From NCBI RefSeq assembly GCF_024169515.1, contig NZ_JAMKCQ010000001.1, positions 930,001 to 994,000 on the forward strand: a DNA stretch of 64,000 bases. The letters run 5' to 3'. The notes beneath the pieces were generated by a model. It had not been told where the DNA came from. It saw nothing but the letters and a program-made list of their open reading frames with translations, and did no database searches. Source of the DNA: Erwinia aphidicola. Lineage in GTDB: Bacteria > Pseudomonadota > Gammaproteobacteria > Enterobacterales > Enterobacteriaceae. Below, one piece after another: positions 56,245 to 64,000 of the stretch. The position numbers were made by a program, and so were the translations under genes. Each line of letters opens with the position of its first letter. Position 1 is the first letter of the stretch.

Positions 56245-56645
56245 AACAGGCTCCTGTGGCTTCAAAAACGGTGTTGAATGATTGTTAAATTAAGTGTGGC
56301 ACCGTTTAGCCAGCTTGCAATGTTTCCTGCACGCGAGAGATCACATAACACATTAATTTAATTGGACATAAGCCAAATTCATGCTGTTGTCATACCCGCA
56401 CAATAACTTTCACTTTTTTACCACTGCCTGTGATAAAATTAAATATTGCTCAGTGACACTATCACTATTAACAATCATCATCACTGGCAATTATTTTTTA
56501 CAAACGCTCATTTACTGATATTTCCAGAAATATCGAATTATCAGTTAATATGGATTTTGCCCTCGCATAATAAAGATCCTGGCCATGATAATATCCAGGA
56601 CGCTTTATCCGGCGGTCACATGGACAACTCTGATACAAGATCACT
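56245..56645. other. AT-rich upstream region of the membrane regulator
   Basis: About 400 bp, AT-rich, containing the promoter of the CadC/ToxR-like gene and of the divergent cupin gene. A TTG-started frame (56446-56649) ends on the ATG of the next gene but has no SD. No clear RNA or repeat. Confidence 0.45.
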
Positions 56646-57539
56646 ATGACTCCTTATTGTATTATCCATCACTGGTATGTCGACTTCTCGGTCGGGACGC
56701 TTACCCACAAAAATACGGGTGAGCAACGGCGTCTGGGCGAGTTTCAGGTCAGGCTCCTGCAGGTGCTGGCAGAGCACGCCGGAGAAATACTGTCACGCGA
56801 TGAGCTGAATCAGCTGGTGTGGGAAAGGCGCGTTATTGGCAATAACAGTTTACCTAATGCGATTCATGCCCTGCGCGTGGCGCTGGAAGATGACGGTAAA
56901 CAGCAAAAGATTATTAAAACCATTCCTAAAAAGGGCTACATCCTCGAAAAGGAATATTGTCAGTTCGTCCCGGTACCTGAACTGGATGACGTTGAAGAGA
57001 ACCCCTTTTTCAACCGGCTACCCACGCAAAGCATCGCCCCTGAAGCCCCCGCCACCGACAGCCAGCTGCTGGACAACCCGCCAGCTGTGGTCACCAGCGA
57101 TCGGGCATCCTTCTGGCGCTGGCTGGTACCGATGCAGGCGCTCGTGCTGCTGGTGATTCTGGCATGGATTGTCTGGCCGTACGTTACGCCACCGGCACAG
57201 CAGTTAAAGAGGAATGACGCGACGGTTTACAGCAACATTCGCTTGCAGGAGCTGGTGACCAGAGGGGAGCCTTCCGCCGGCATTGAGCTGAACAAGCAGC
57301 TTGGTCCCACCCTGTTTATGCTGAATCAACATCTGAAAAATCAGGATGTGACCATGGACGTGGTGTATGCCTTTGACGGCACGTCGCTAAATTACACGCT
57401 GACGCTTAAAAACGCCTGCGGGCAAAAACAGCTGGCGATGAAAGTACTGAACTGGCGTACCAACAGCAATGTGCTGAGCGCGCTGATCTACCGGGAAACT
57501 GAGAGAAAATTTAATGAAATGGCGAACTGCGTCAATTAG
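56646..57539 (+). CDS. CadC/ToxR-like membrane-bound regulator
   Basis: 297 residues. An OmpR-type winged helix (about 10-105; LGEFQVRLLQVLAEHAGEIL, IHALRVALEDDGKQQKIIKT), a linker, one membrane segment (about 157-180) and a periplasmic domain of about 115 residues with two Cys in NACGQK and MANCVN. It should sense a periplasmic signal and bind DNA from the membrane. The SD is weak. It overlaps the next gene by 26 bp; the pair resembles YqeI/YqeJ and, in layout, ToxR/ToxS. Confidence 0.85.
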   Translation: MTPYCIIHHWYVDFSVGTLTHKNTGEQRRLGEFQVRLLQVLAEHAGEILSRDELNQLVWERRVIGNNSLPNAIHALRVALEDDGKQQKIIKTIPKKGYILEKEYCQFVPVPELDDVEENPFFNRLPTQSIAPEAPATDSQLLDNPPAVVTSDRASFWRWLVPMQALVLLVILAWIVWPYVTPPAQQLKRNDATVYSNIRLQELVTRGEPSAGIELNKQLGPTLFMLNQHLKNQDVTMDVVYAFDGTSLNYTLTLKNACGQKQLAMKVLNWRTNSNVLSALIYRETERKFNEMANCVN

Positions 57540-57978
57540 TTTACTGCTGGTCAGCGCAGCGCTACTGCTGGGCGCGCTGCTGATGAAGCCCCTGCAGGGC
57601 AGCAGCAGCGCTGAATTTGTGCCAGCGCTAAACCGGGAAGATGTGCAGCTGGGTTATTACGACCTGCTGTCGCGCCAGCGTGAGCTGTACGATCCGCACT
57701 TCGCGCAGCATGAGGGTAAAACCACTCTGATGCTCACCAGCCCGGATGACAGCCAGTTTATGATTAAGGTCAATTTGCAGCAGCTGGCCAGCGGTCCTGA
57801 GGGTATGACCTTCATTTATCAGCCCCTCTACTATGCTGATACGGGCGAAGCGCGGATCATCAAGAGTATTCTCGGCCCCGGTGGGCAAAACCGGGTGCAG
57901 TTTAACGACCTGCGCTTCAGCGACCGCCGCCTGATTGTCTTCCCATCAGGACAGATTTTAAACGTTACGGCAGGTTAA
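57514..57978 (+). CDS. ToxS-like membrane-anchored periplasmic partner
   Basis: 154 residues. An N-terminal anchor (SISLLLVSAALLLGALLM) is followed by a periplasmic domain with no known catalytic motif. It starts inside the regulator gene (26-bp overlap), so the two are made together. By analogy with ToxS or YqeJ it may stabilise or gate the regulator's sensor domain. The sequence itself is not one I recognise. Confidence 0.75.
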   Translation: MKWRTASISLLLVSAALLLGALLMKPLQGSSSAEFVPALNREDVQLGYYDLLSRQRELYDPHFAQHEGKTTLMLTSPDDSQFMIKVNLQQLASGPEGMTFIYQPLYYADTGEARIIKSILGPGGQNRVQFNDLRFSDRRLIVFPSGQILNVTAG

Positions 57979-58957
57979 AGCGCGCCTGCCAGTTTGCCAG
58001 TGTATTAGGCAGCGTTTTTTTGTCCTGCTCGGTGGTGACATAGTGCTGGCTGACCTTGTTGCCCGCTTCAGGATCGACGCGTAGCGCCCAGATTTTCCCC
58101 TGCGGGGTGGTCATGATCATCGCCGCCTGACGGTCAGCCCGACCTTTCATCCACATCGTCACCACTCTGGCACCCAGATCGTCGAGGTCCTTTTCGTGAT
58201 TAAAGGCGGTGGCGGTATCAACATACTTCTGATAATCCTTACCGACCAGCTGACGAAATTTCTCATCGGTCTGCTGGTCGGGCAGGATGCCAAGGCTCAG
58301 TAACGTGGCGGACGGGCGCGGATCGTGGTCACTTTTCACATAATCGCCATCGATGGTCATTCCTCCCGGCATCAGCAGCTTGCAGCTGTTCTTGCTGTCG
58401 CTGCGCACCTTGATTTTGCCATCGTGTAGGGGGATCAGCACAACGGTACAATCGCCGCCCCAGGCAATGCTATCGGTGAATCCTACCCCGGAATAGAGGC
58501 GCACATCGCCGCGTAACGCGCTCTCATAGACGCCCGCCTGAACGCTGGCATCCATGCGAAACTCCCAGCCGGAGAGTTTACCGATCAGCAATTTTCCACT
58601 ATTGCCATGAGCGGCCGATGCGTTCCACCAGGTCCCCTGCCAGTCAAAATCCTGGCCGGTGCCGTGCAGAACCCCCAGCATATACAGGTAGGCTCCGCGC
58701 AGGCAGCCCTCGCTGCTGCAGGCATCAGGTGCATGGTGCATGGGGGCAATCAGTTGCTGCGCATGCTGCGGGTCCTGCTTCACCTGAGTGTAAAAATCCT
58801 CGTTATAAACACTGTCGAGCCACAACAGTTGCGGGCTGCTGCATACCGTCTGGTCGGCAGTTCCTTTTATACGCGTGCAGTCGTAGGCACTCGCGGGTAC
58901 AGCCCAAACCATGGCGAGTGTGAAAAAGGTAAGGATAAAGATCTTTTTAAACATCAT
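57965..58957 (-). CDS. Periplasmic LprI-like protein
   Basis: About 330 residues; the start is open between ATG 58957, 58969 and 59020. The signal peptide (KKIFILTFFTLAMVWAVPAS) ends at ASA. YDCTRIKGTADQTVCSSPQL followed by WLDSVYNEDF is the N-terminal pattern of the LprI/DUF1311 group (lysozyme-inhibitor-like). The rest, with CSSEGCLRGAY and a second compact domain, has no named family I know. Its 3' end overlaps that of the ToxS-like gene by 14 bp (convergent). Confidence 0.7.
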   Translation of the reverse strand: MMFKKIFILTFFTLAMVWAVPASAYDCTRIKGTADQTVCSSPQLLWLDSVYNEDFYTQVKQDPQHAQQLIAPMHHAPDACSSEGCLRGAYLYMLGVLHGTGQDFDWQGTWWNASAAHGNSGKLLIGKLSGWEFRMDASVQAGVYESALRGDVRLYSGVGFTDSIAWGGDCTVVLIPLHDGKIKVRSDSKNSCKLLMPGGMTIDGDYVKSDHDPRPSATLLSLGILPDQQTDEKFRQLVGKDYQKYVDTATAFNHEKDLDDLGARVVTMWMKGRADRQAAMIMTTPQGKIWALRVDPEAGNKVSQHYVTTEQDKKTLPNTLANWQARFNLP

Positions 58958-59144
58958 GTTATAACCCATTGTTCCATCATCCGTAGACCTGATGCTGCGG
59001 GGCCAGGATTCTACACGCAAATCAGCCAGCAGGCTACATTATAACCAGCCAACTGTTATAGCTTAATAGCAGTAAACTGTGTCTGCTGCTATGGGTTAAG
59101 AGATGTTTTAATTGCACTCTGCCAGGACTTTTACCCTGAGGTAC

Positions 59145-59630
59145 ATGATGGAAGAAGTAAAACAGATACTGCTGCGCGAGATCGACAGTTTGAACCGTGC
59201 AGAGCAGCGTGATAACAAGCCGCGCTTCAGCTTTCAGTTTTTGAAAAAGCATCCCGGCCTGTGGGCCTCAATGTATGGCTGCTACGTGCTGACCGTGGCG
59301 CTGATTTTTACCACCGATTTTCTCGGCTGGCCCGCCTTCTGGGGCGCGACCATTTTTATCCTGCTGATGAGCGGCCTGATGCTGATGGATGTGAATCCGA
59401 AGTACCGCTTTGAAGATATCGACGCGCTAGACCTGCGCGTCTGCTACAACGGTGAATGGTATTACGTGCGTACTCTGTCAGACCAGGCGGTGAGCGATAT
59501 CCTGCACAGCGAAAACGTGCCGGATAAGGTGAAACAGGGGATTAATAAGCTGCTATCCCTGAAGGGTGAAGTCGACTTTTACGACGTATTCCACCTGACC
59601 TGGGGCCATCAAAGCGCGGCAGCGGTGTAA
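59145..59630 (+). CDS. ylaC: YlaC-family inner-membrane protein
   Basis: 161 residues from the ATG at 59145 (GAGG before it); the frame from 59112 lacks an SD. The order REIDSLNRAEQRDNKPRFSF, KKHPGLWASMYG, two membrane segments (about 44-83) and RFEDIDALDLRVCYNGEWYY matches E. coli YlaC. Function unknown; a cytoplasmic tail follows the two helices. Confidence 0.92.
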   Translation: MMEEVKQILLREIDSLNRAEQRDNKPRFSFQFLKKHPGLWASMYGCYVLTVALIFTTDFLGWPAFWGATIFILLMSGLMLMDVNPKYRFEDIDALDLRVCYNGEWYYVRTLSDQAVSDILHSENVPDKVKQGINKLLSLKGEVDFYDVFHLTWGHQSAAAV

Positions 59631-59643
59631 ATGTACTGCTCCG

Positions 59644-59670
59644 AAGGGGCGTGGCATGCCGCGCCCGCGG
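59644..59670. repeat. GGCATGCC-type palindromic repeat
   Basis: AAGGGGCGTGGCATGCCGCG followed by CCCGCGG, between the convergent ylaC and MocR-type genes. Confidence 0.7.
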
Positions 59671-59680
59671 ATGGCTTTGC

Positions 59681-61087
59681 CTACAGCAGATCGGCGATCA
59701 GTTCGCCGAGGGTTTGGACTGCTGCTTCCTGCGCCCCATTCCACCAGGCCGTGTTGAAACGGAAATAGTTGGCGTACTGCTCGCTGGAGGAGAACATCTT
59801 CCCCGGCGCGATGCTTATCTTCTGCTGCAGCGCGCGATAATAGAGATCGGTGGTGTTGACCTGCTTCGGCAGCTCTATCCACAGAAAGTAGCCGCCGCGC
59901 GAATCATTAATCTGCGCCCCCGCCGGCAGATAGCGTTTCAGCGCCTGGCGCGCCAGGTTTTTGCGCTGTTCCAGTATCTGGCGCAGCCCGCGCAGATGGC
60001 GGTCATAGCTGTGGGTGCCAAGATAGGTGGCGAGCGCCTGCTGCATTGGGGCACTGGTGGAGAGCGTGCTCATCAGCTGTAAGCGCTGAATACGCTGCGC
60101 GTGCTGGCCAGCCGCCACCCAGCCAACGCGAAATCCAGCCACCAGATTCTTCGAAAACGACGAGCAGTGCAGCACGTTATTTTGTCGATCAAAGGCCTTG
60201 GCCGGCAGCGGCTTTTCACGCCCGCTATAGAGTTCGCTGTAGACATCATCCTCAATCAGCACCACGTTGTGCTGCGCCAGCAGTTCAACCAGCTGCTGTT
60301 TCTTCTCGCGGCTCAGCGTGCAGCCCACCGGGTTCTGCTGGCTGGTCATCATCCACAGCGCTTTGATCGGCCAGCGCTGAAGCGCGCGGCTCAGCTCATC
60401 CAGGTCGATCCCGCTTTGCGGATCGGTGGCAATTGCCACGCTTTTCAGCTTCAGGCGTTCTATAGCCTGCAGCGCACCGTAAAATGACGGGTTTTCAATC
60501 GCCACCCAGTCGCCCGGTTCGGTCACTGCCTGCAGGCTGAGATTGAGTGCTTCCATCGCGCCATTGGTGATGACGATCTCATCCGGCGAAACCTGTATCC
60601 CCTGCAGGGCATAGCGCTGCGCCAGCATTTTGCGCAGCGCTTCATTACCGGGCGGCAGGTTATGCAGGGCATCTACCGCTTTCATGCTGTGGGAGACGGT
60701 GGTCAATGCACGCATCAGCTGGCGCTGGGGAAACAGCTCAGGGTCGGGAAACGCGGAACCGAAGGGGATAATATCCGGGTCGCGGCAGGCTTGTAACACA
60801 TCGAAAATAAAGGCGTTGATATCCACCGACTCGGCCAGCTGCACTTTCTGGTGGCTCATCGGCTGGCGCAGGAATTCAGCGCGTGGGGCAACATAATAGC
60901 CCGACTGCGGACGCGACTGGATGCGCCCCTGACTTTCCAACACCTGGTAAGCATGCATCACGGTCATCAGGCTCATGCCGCTGAGGTTCACCTGCTCACG
61001 CAGCGAGGGCAATTTTTCCCCGGGCAGCCAGATTTCCGTCTCGATTTGCTGGCTGATTTGCTCAACCAGCTGTTCATATTTTGCCAC
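59681..61087 (-). CDS. MocR-type GntR/aminotransferase fusion regulator
   Basis: 468 residues. A GntR winged helix (about 1-75; GEKLPSLREQVNLSGMSLMT) is joined to a fold-type I aminotransferase domain (about 110-460) with PLP lysine in HCSSFSKNLVAGFRVGWV, plus NGAMEALNLSL and ENPSFYGAL. It resembles E. coli YjiR. MocR proteins use PLP as a sensor and control vitamin B6, GABA or amino-acid genes. It stands alone; targets unknown. Confidence 0.9.
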   Translation of the reverse strand: MAKYEQLVEQISQQIETEIWLPGEKLPSLREQVNLSGMSLMTVMHAYQVLESQGRIQSRPQSGYYVAPRAEFLRQPMSHQKVQLAESVDINAFIFDVLQACRDPDIIPFGSAFPDPELFPQRQLMRALTTVSHSMKAVDALHNLPPGNEALRKMLAQRYALQGIQVSPDEIVITNGAMEALNLSLQAVTEPGDWVAIENPSFYGALQAIERLKLKSVAIATDPQSGIDLDELSRALQRWPIKALWMMTSQQNPVGCTLSREKKQQLVELLAQHNVVLIEDDVYSELYSGREKPLPAKAFDRQNNVLHCSSFSKNLVAGFRVGWVAAGQHAQRIQRLQLMSTLSTSAPMQQALATYLGTHSYDRHLRGLRQILEQRKNLARQALKRYLPAGAQINDSRGGYFLWIELPKQVNTTDLYYRALQQKISIAPGKMFSSSEQYANYFRFNTAWWNGAQEAAVQTLGELIADLL

Positions 61088-61139
61088 GACTGTTACAGGC
61101 CATTTTAAGCGAATGGGGAACTATTATACCCCATACTCG

Positions 61140-63272
61140 CTAAACGGCGTCAGAGAGCGGTGCCACTACGCTCAGCTTTGGGGCGTTGGCCACCGGTGCT
61201 TCGACCCCTTCGCGCTCGACAAAATGTTTGAGATCCGGCACTTGATCCGGCGGAACAGGGCGACCCAGCAGGTATCCTTGCAGAGTGTTACAGCCCAACC
61301 CGGTCAGGAACTGCTGCTGCTCGGCGGTTTCCACTCCTTCGGCAACCACTTTCAGATTCAGGGTCTGTGCCAGGGCAACAATGGCGGTGACGATGGTGGC
61401 ATCTTCCGTCTGCGCCTGCAGCTCATTGACAAAGGCACGGTCAATTTTCAACTCGCTGGCCGGCAGGCGCTTCAGGTACAGCAGGCTGGAGTAGCCGGTG
61501 CCGAAGTCGTCAATTGAGGCTTTCACCCCCAGCTCGGTCAGCTCGGTCAGAATGCGCACGCTCTCATCCGGGTCGCGCATGGCGGTGGTTTCCGTGACTT
61601 CCAGCGTCAGCAATTCCGGTGGGATGCGGTGCGTTTCCAGCGCATTGACCACCGTTTCCACCAGCCCTGCCTGCTCGAACTGCAGGGCGGAGAGGTTGAC
61701 GGCCACCGACCAGTCGGTATTACCCTGCAGATGCCACTCGCGCAGCTGGCGACAGGCTTCATTAATGACCCAGTTGCCCATGGTAACGATCAGCCCGGTT
61801 TTCTCTGCCAGCGGCAGGAAGACGTCTGGCGCCAGCAGGCCACGCCGTGGATGCTGCCAGCGCAGCAGCGCTTCAAAGCCAATAATCGGCCCGCGTGGCG
61901 CACAGAACTTCGGTTGATAGAACAGACGCAGTTCGTTGTTATCCTTTGCCAGCCACAGGTCATTGATCAGCTGTAGCTGGTTCTGTGCGATGATGTTCAT
62001 CGACGGCTGGAAAAAGCTGTGACCGTTGCGTCCGTTGTTTTTGGTGTGATACATCGCGGCATCGGCGTTAAACATCAGTTCACGCTCATCTATGCCGTCG
62101 CCCGGAAACACTGCGATACCAATACTGAGCGATACCACCAGCTCGTAGCGGGAAATATCAAACGGCCGCTCCACGGCTTTCACCAACGCATCCGCCACGG
62201 TAGCGGCATCGTTGGGATCCTCAATTTCAATCAGCAGCACAAATTCGTCACCGCCGAGGCGCGCCAGGGTGTGATGCCCCTGCACGATCTCTTTCATGCG
62301 TTCGGTCACGGCGATTAACAGGCTGTCGCCAATATGGTGGCCAAAGGCGTCATTGACCGCTTTAAAGCCGTCGAGATCCATAAACATCAGGGCGAATTTG
62401 GAGTTCTCGCGTGAAGCTTTATTGATCGCCTGGTCGAGGCGATCCTCCAACAGAATGCGGTTTGGCAGGCGGGTCAGGTTGTCGTGCAGCGCCAGCTGCG
62501 CCAGTTCGCGGTTGGCTTCCGCCAGCGAAGACGCCAGCACCGAGGTGCGGGCCTGCAGGCGCGCATCCAGCATCGACACCAGCAGCGTAATGCCGAGAAT
62601 AGCCAGCGTCACCACCACCACCAGGATCGCCAGCCAGCTGCTGTTCACGCCAAGATGGGTGGCATGACTGCTGGCCGGGAAGCTGGCCGCCGCCATGCCG
62701 GTGTAGTGCATCCCGGCGATAGCAATCCCCATAATTAATGCCGCGCCGCTGCGCATCAGCGCCAGTCTGCCGGTGCCCCGGCGCAGATGGAATGCCAGCC
62801 ACAGCGCGGCGCCGGAGGCACCCAGTGCGATCGCTACCGATAGCCAGATCCAGCGCCAGTCCCAGACAATCCCGGGGTTTACCATCAGCGCCGCCATGCC
62901 GGTGTAGTGCATCGCTACCACGCCGCTGCCCATCACAATCGCCCCGCCGCACAGCCGGTACCACGGCAGCTCACCGTAGCAGACGATCCACAGCGCAAAA
63001 ATCGATGCGGCCACGGCGATCACCATCGACAACACCGTCAGGCTGACGCTATAGCTCATCACCATCGGCAGGCTCATCGCCAGCATGCCGATAAAGTGCA
63101 TTGACCAGATCCCTACGCCCATGGCGAAGCCGCCACCGAGCAGCCAGACCAGCGCCACCTTGCCCGTTGAAGTTGCCACGCGCCCCGCCATATCCAGCGC
63201 GGTATAGGAGGCGAGGAACGCAACAATAAAAGAGACGATAACCAGTAATTGATCGTACGAACTCATGAGCAT
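61140..63272 (-). CDS. MHYT-GGDEF-EAL cyclic-di-GMP protein
   Basis: 710 residues. Seven membrane segments carry three MHYT-type motifs (MHFIGM 58-63, MHYTGM 121-126, MHYTGM 188-193), thought to bind copper and sense a gas or redox signal. A GGDEF domain (about 265-425) keeps RLGGDEFVLL; the RxxD inhibitory site is not visible. An EAL domain (about 440-690) keeps FEALLRW, DDFGTGYSS and LKIDRAFV, so both domains may be active. It makes or breaks c-di-GMP. A Csu-type pilin gene starts about 550 bp away on the other strand. Confidence 0.93.
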   Translation of the reverse strand: MLMSSYDQLLVIVSFIVAFLASYTALDMAGRVATSTGKVALVWLLGGGFAMGVGIWSMHFIGMLAMSLPMVMSYSVSLTVLSMVIAVAASIFALWIVCYGELPWYRLCGGAIVMGSGVVAMHYTGMAALMVNPGIVWDWRWIWLSVAIALGASGAALWLAFHLRRGTGRLALMRSGAALIMGIAIAGMHYTGMAAASFPASSHATHLGVNSSWLAILVVVVTLAILGITLLVSMLDARLQARTSVLASSLAEANRELAQLALHDNLTRLPNRILLEDRLDQAINKASRENSKFALMFMDLDGFKAVNDAFGHHIGDSLLIAVTERMKEIVQGHHTLARLGGDEFVLLIEIEDPNDAATVADALVKAVERPFDISRYELVVSLSIGIAVFPGDGIDERELMFNADAAMYHTKNNGRNGHSFFQPSMNIIAQNQLQLINDLWLAKDNNELRLFYQPKFCAPRGPIIGFEALLRWQHPRRGLLAPDVFLPLAEKTGLIVTMGNWVINEACRQLREWHLQGNTDWSVAVNLSALQFEQAGLVETVVNALETHRIPPELLTLEVTETTAMRDPDESVRILTELTELGVKASIDDFGTGYSSLLYLKRLPASELKIDRAFVNELQAQTEDATIVTAIVALAQTLNLKVVAEGVETAEQQQFLTGLGCNTLQGYLLGRPVPPDQVPDLKHFVEREGVEAPVANAPKLSVVAPLSDAV

Positions 63273-63825
63273 ATGACAATCCCGACTGCTGTAGCCATTT
63301 TTGACTTTGTGTGTAAGTTACCCGGGGCCATTAAATTAATGGCCAGGCTGATGCTTAATTTATCGGCATAAACGCCCGGGTCTTTAGTACTGCCCTGGAA
63401 AGAGAAAAACTGAAGAAGTGCGGTTAAGGGGTAATCTGATATATCCCTATAATTTATATCGTTTAGTAAAACTCCGCTCTGCTGCTGAGAACATAGCATT
63501 GAGGCCAGTCATTCACCTAGACTCTCTTAGGATTATTCTTGAAAATTTTACCAGCCCAGTACCCGCGCGGGCTGCCAGCGCCTCACTTTAAAGCGTCAGA
63601 CACATAAATAATATTTTCCGTTTCGCTTCACAGGCTTTCTCAGCCTGATCTATAGTAAGAGAAACTTGTGTTAACTTATTCATTCAAATAACAGATTGTT
63701 CCTCGCGTTATATTTTACCCACTAAAGGGTTTTTATTATTTATCCCGTTGCGCTTAGCCCTGCTAACGTCAATATTCCACCAGGCGAAAAAGCACGTTCA
63801 TCTCTCTAATCAGTAAGGAATGGTT
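63273..63825. promoter_or_regulatory. Divergent region before the pilin gene
   Basis: About 550 bp, AT-rich toward 63700, with promoters expected for both genes. A 78-codon frame on the minus strand (63263-63499) has no SD and no recognisable product. AAGGAA lies before the pilin ATG. Confidence 0.45.
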
Positions 63826-64000
63826 ATGAAAATGAAGCTTTTTCTGCTGGGCTGCAGCCTGAGCTTTGGCGTCGTCAGTTCGGGATTCGCCGCCACCACG
63901 ACAGGGACTATCGCGGCCAGACTGGTATTAACCACCGGCTGCCTGGTGAACGGTCAATCCGCCACCTCCGCCGTCAACTTTGGTACCCTCGACTTTGGTA
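63826..64000 (+). CDS. Spore coat U/Csu-type pilin subunit, cut by window edge
   Basis: The first 58 codons only. A signal peptide (KLFLLGCSLSFGVVSSGFAA) is followed by ARLVLTTGCLVNGQ and VNFGTLDFG, the opening of SCPU-domain subunits of chaperone-usher Csu pili. AAGGAATGGTT precedes the ATG. More pilus genes are expected to the right of the window. Confidence 0.75.
   Translation, partial: MKMKLFLLGCSLSFGVVSSGFAATTTGTIAARLVLTTGCLVNGQSATSAVNFGTLDFG

Noticed and set aside
56446..56649. 67-codon frame ending on the ATG of the membrane regulator (ATGA)
   Set aside because: Starts at TTG without SD and has no recognisable motif; the overlap alone is weak evidence.
63263..63499. 78-codon minus-strand frame upstream of the MHYT gene
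   Set aside because: No SD and no family; overlaps the expected promoter region.

Overview
The window looks like an enterobacterial genome segment, most likely from Erwiniaceae (Erwinia or Pantoea). The metabolic genes are GC-rich with long open frames. Many families match Escherichia relatives (FtnA, YlaC, AbgABTR, AscG, FepE, Hok), and the RiPP cluster belongs to a type known from Xenorhabdus, Yersinia and Erwinia. I see no rRNA, tRNA, transposase or CRISPR array. Chromosome and megaplasmid cannot be told apart from the sequence alone, but ftnA and ylaC favour the chromosome.

Left part (1-24 kb): a truncated LuxR-type regulator and a cytosine-permease-like transporter; a FepE/Wzz chain-length regulator; YceI; an asc-type beta-glucoside operon (AscG repressor, PTS IIB-IIC-IIA, two GH1 6-phospho-beta-glucosidases); a siderophore ABC operon (ATPase, two permeases, binding protein) ending in a translationally coupled RpiR regulator and divergent from a TonB-dependent receptor, with Fur-like sites between; a complete plasmid-R1-like hok/mok/sok toxin-antitoxin locus; an ascorbate-type PTS operon; and a LacD-like aldolase with a P-loop kinase-like protein, divergent from a SorC regulator.

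Middle (24-42 kb): ferritin ftnA; an orphan siderophore-binding protein behind a strong Fur box; an acetyltransferase; a porin; and abgR/abgABT for p-aminobenzoyl-glutamate use. An AT-rich island (about 33.8-39.7 kb) follows, holding a five-gene RiPP cluster: a 51-residue precursor with a GG leader and core WVN-A-FAR-WGK-SF, a radical SAM/SPASM enzyme, a secreted two-lobed aspartyl protease-like protein, an HlyD adaptor and a C39-peptidase ABC exporter. This is the most exciting system in the window; it fits the XYE/triceptide (three-residue cyclophane) class. A Tat-exported bicupin oxalate decarboxylase follows.

Right part (41-64 kb): malonate decarboxylase (mdcR, then mdcABCDE, mdcF, mdcGH on the other strand), an ornithine-lipid-type dual acyltransferase, the Anbu proteasome-like operon (ATP-grasp, alpha-E, transglutaminase, Anbu), a cupin, a ToxR/ToxS-like membrane regulator pair, a LprI-like periplasmic protein, YlaC, a MocR-type regulator, an MHYT-GGDEF-EAL protein, and the start of a spore-coat-U/Csu-type pilin gene.

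A family of short palindromic repeats (GTAGGGG...CCCCTAC) lies in about a dozen intergenic places and supplies the C-terminal tail of MdcB.
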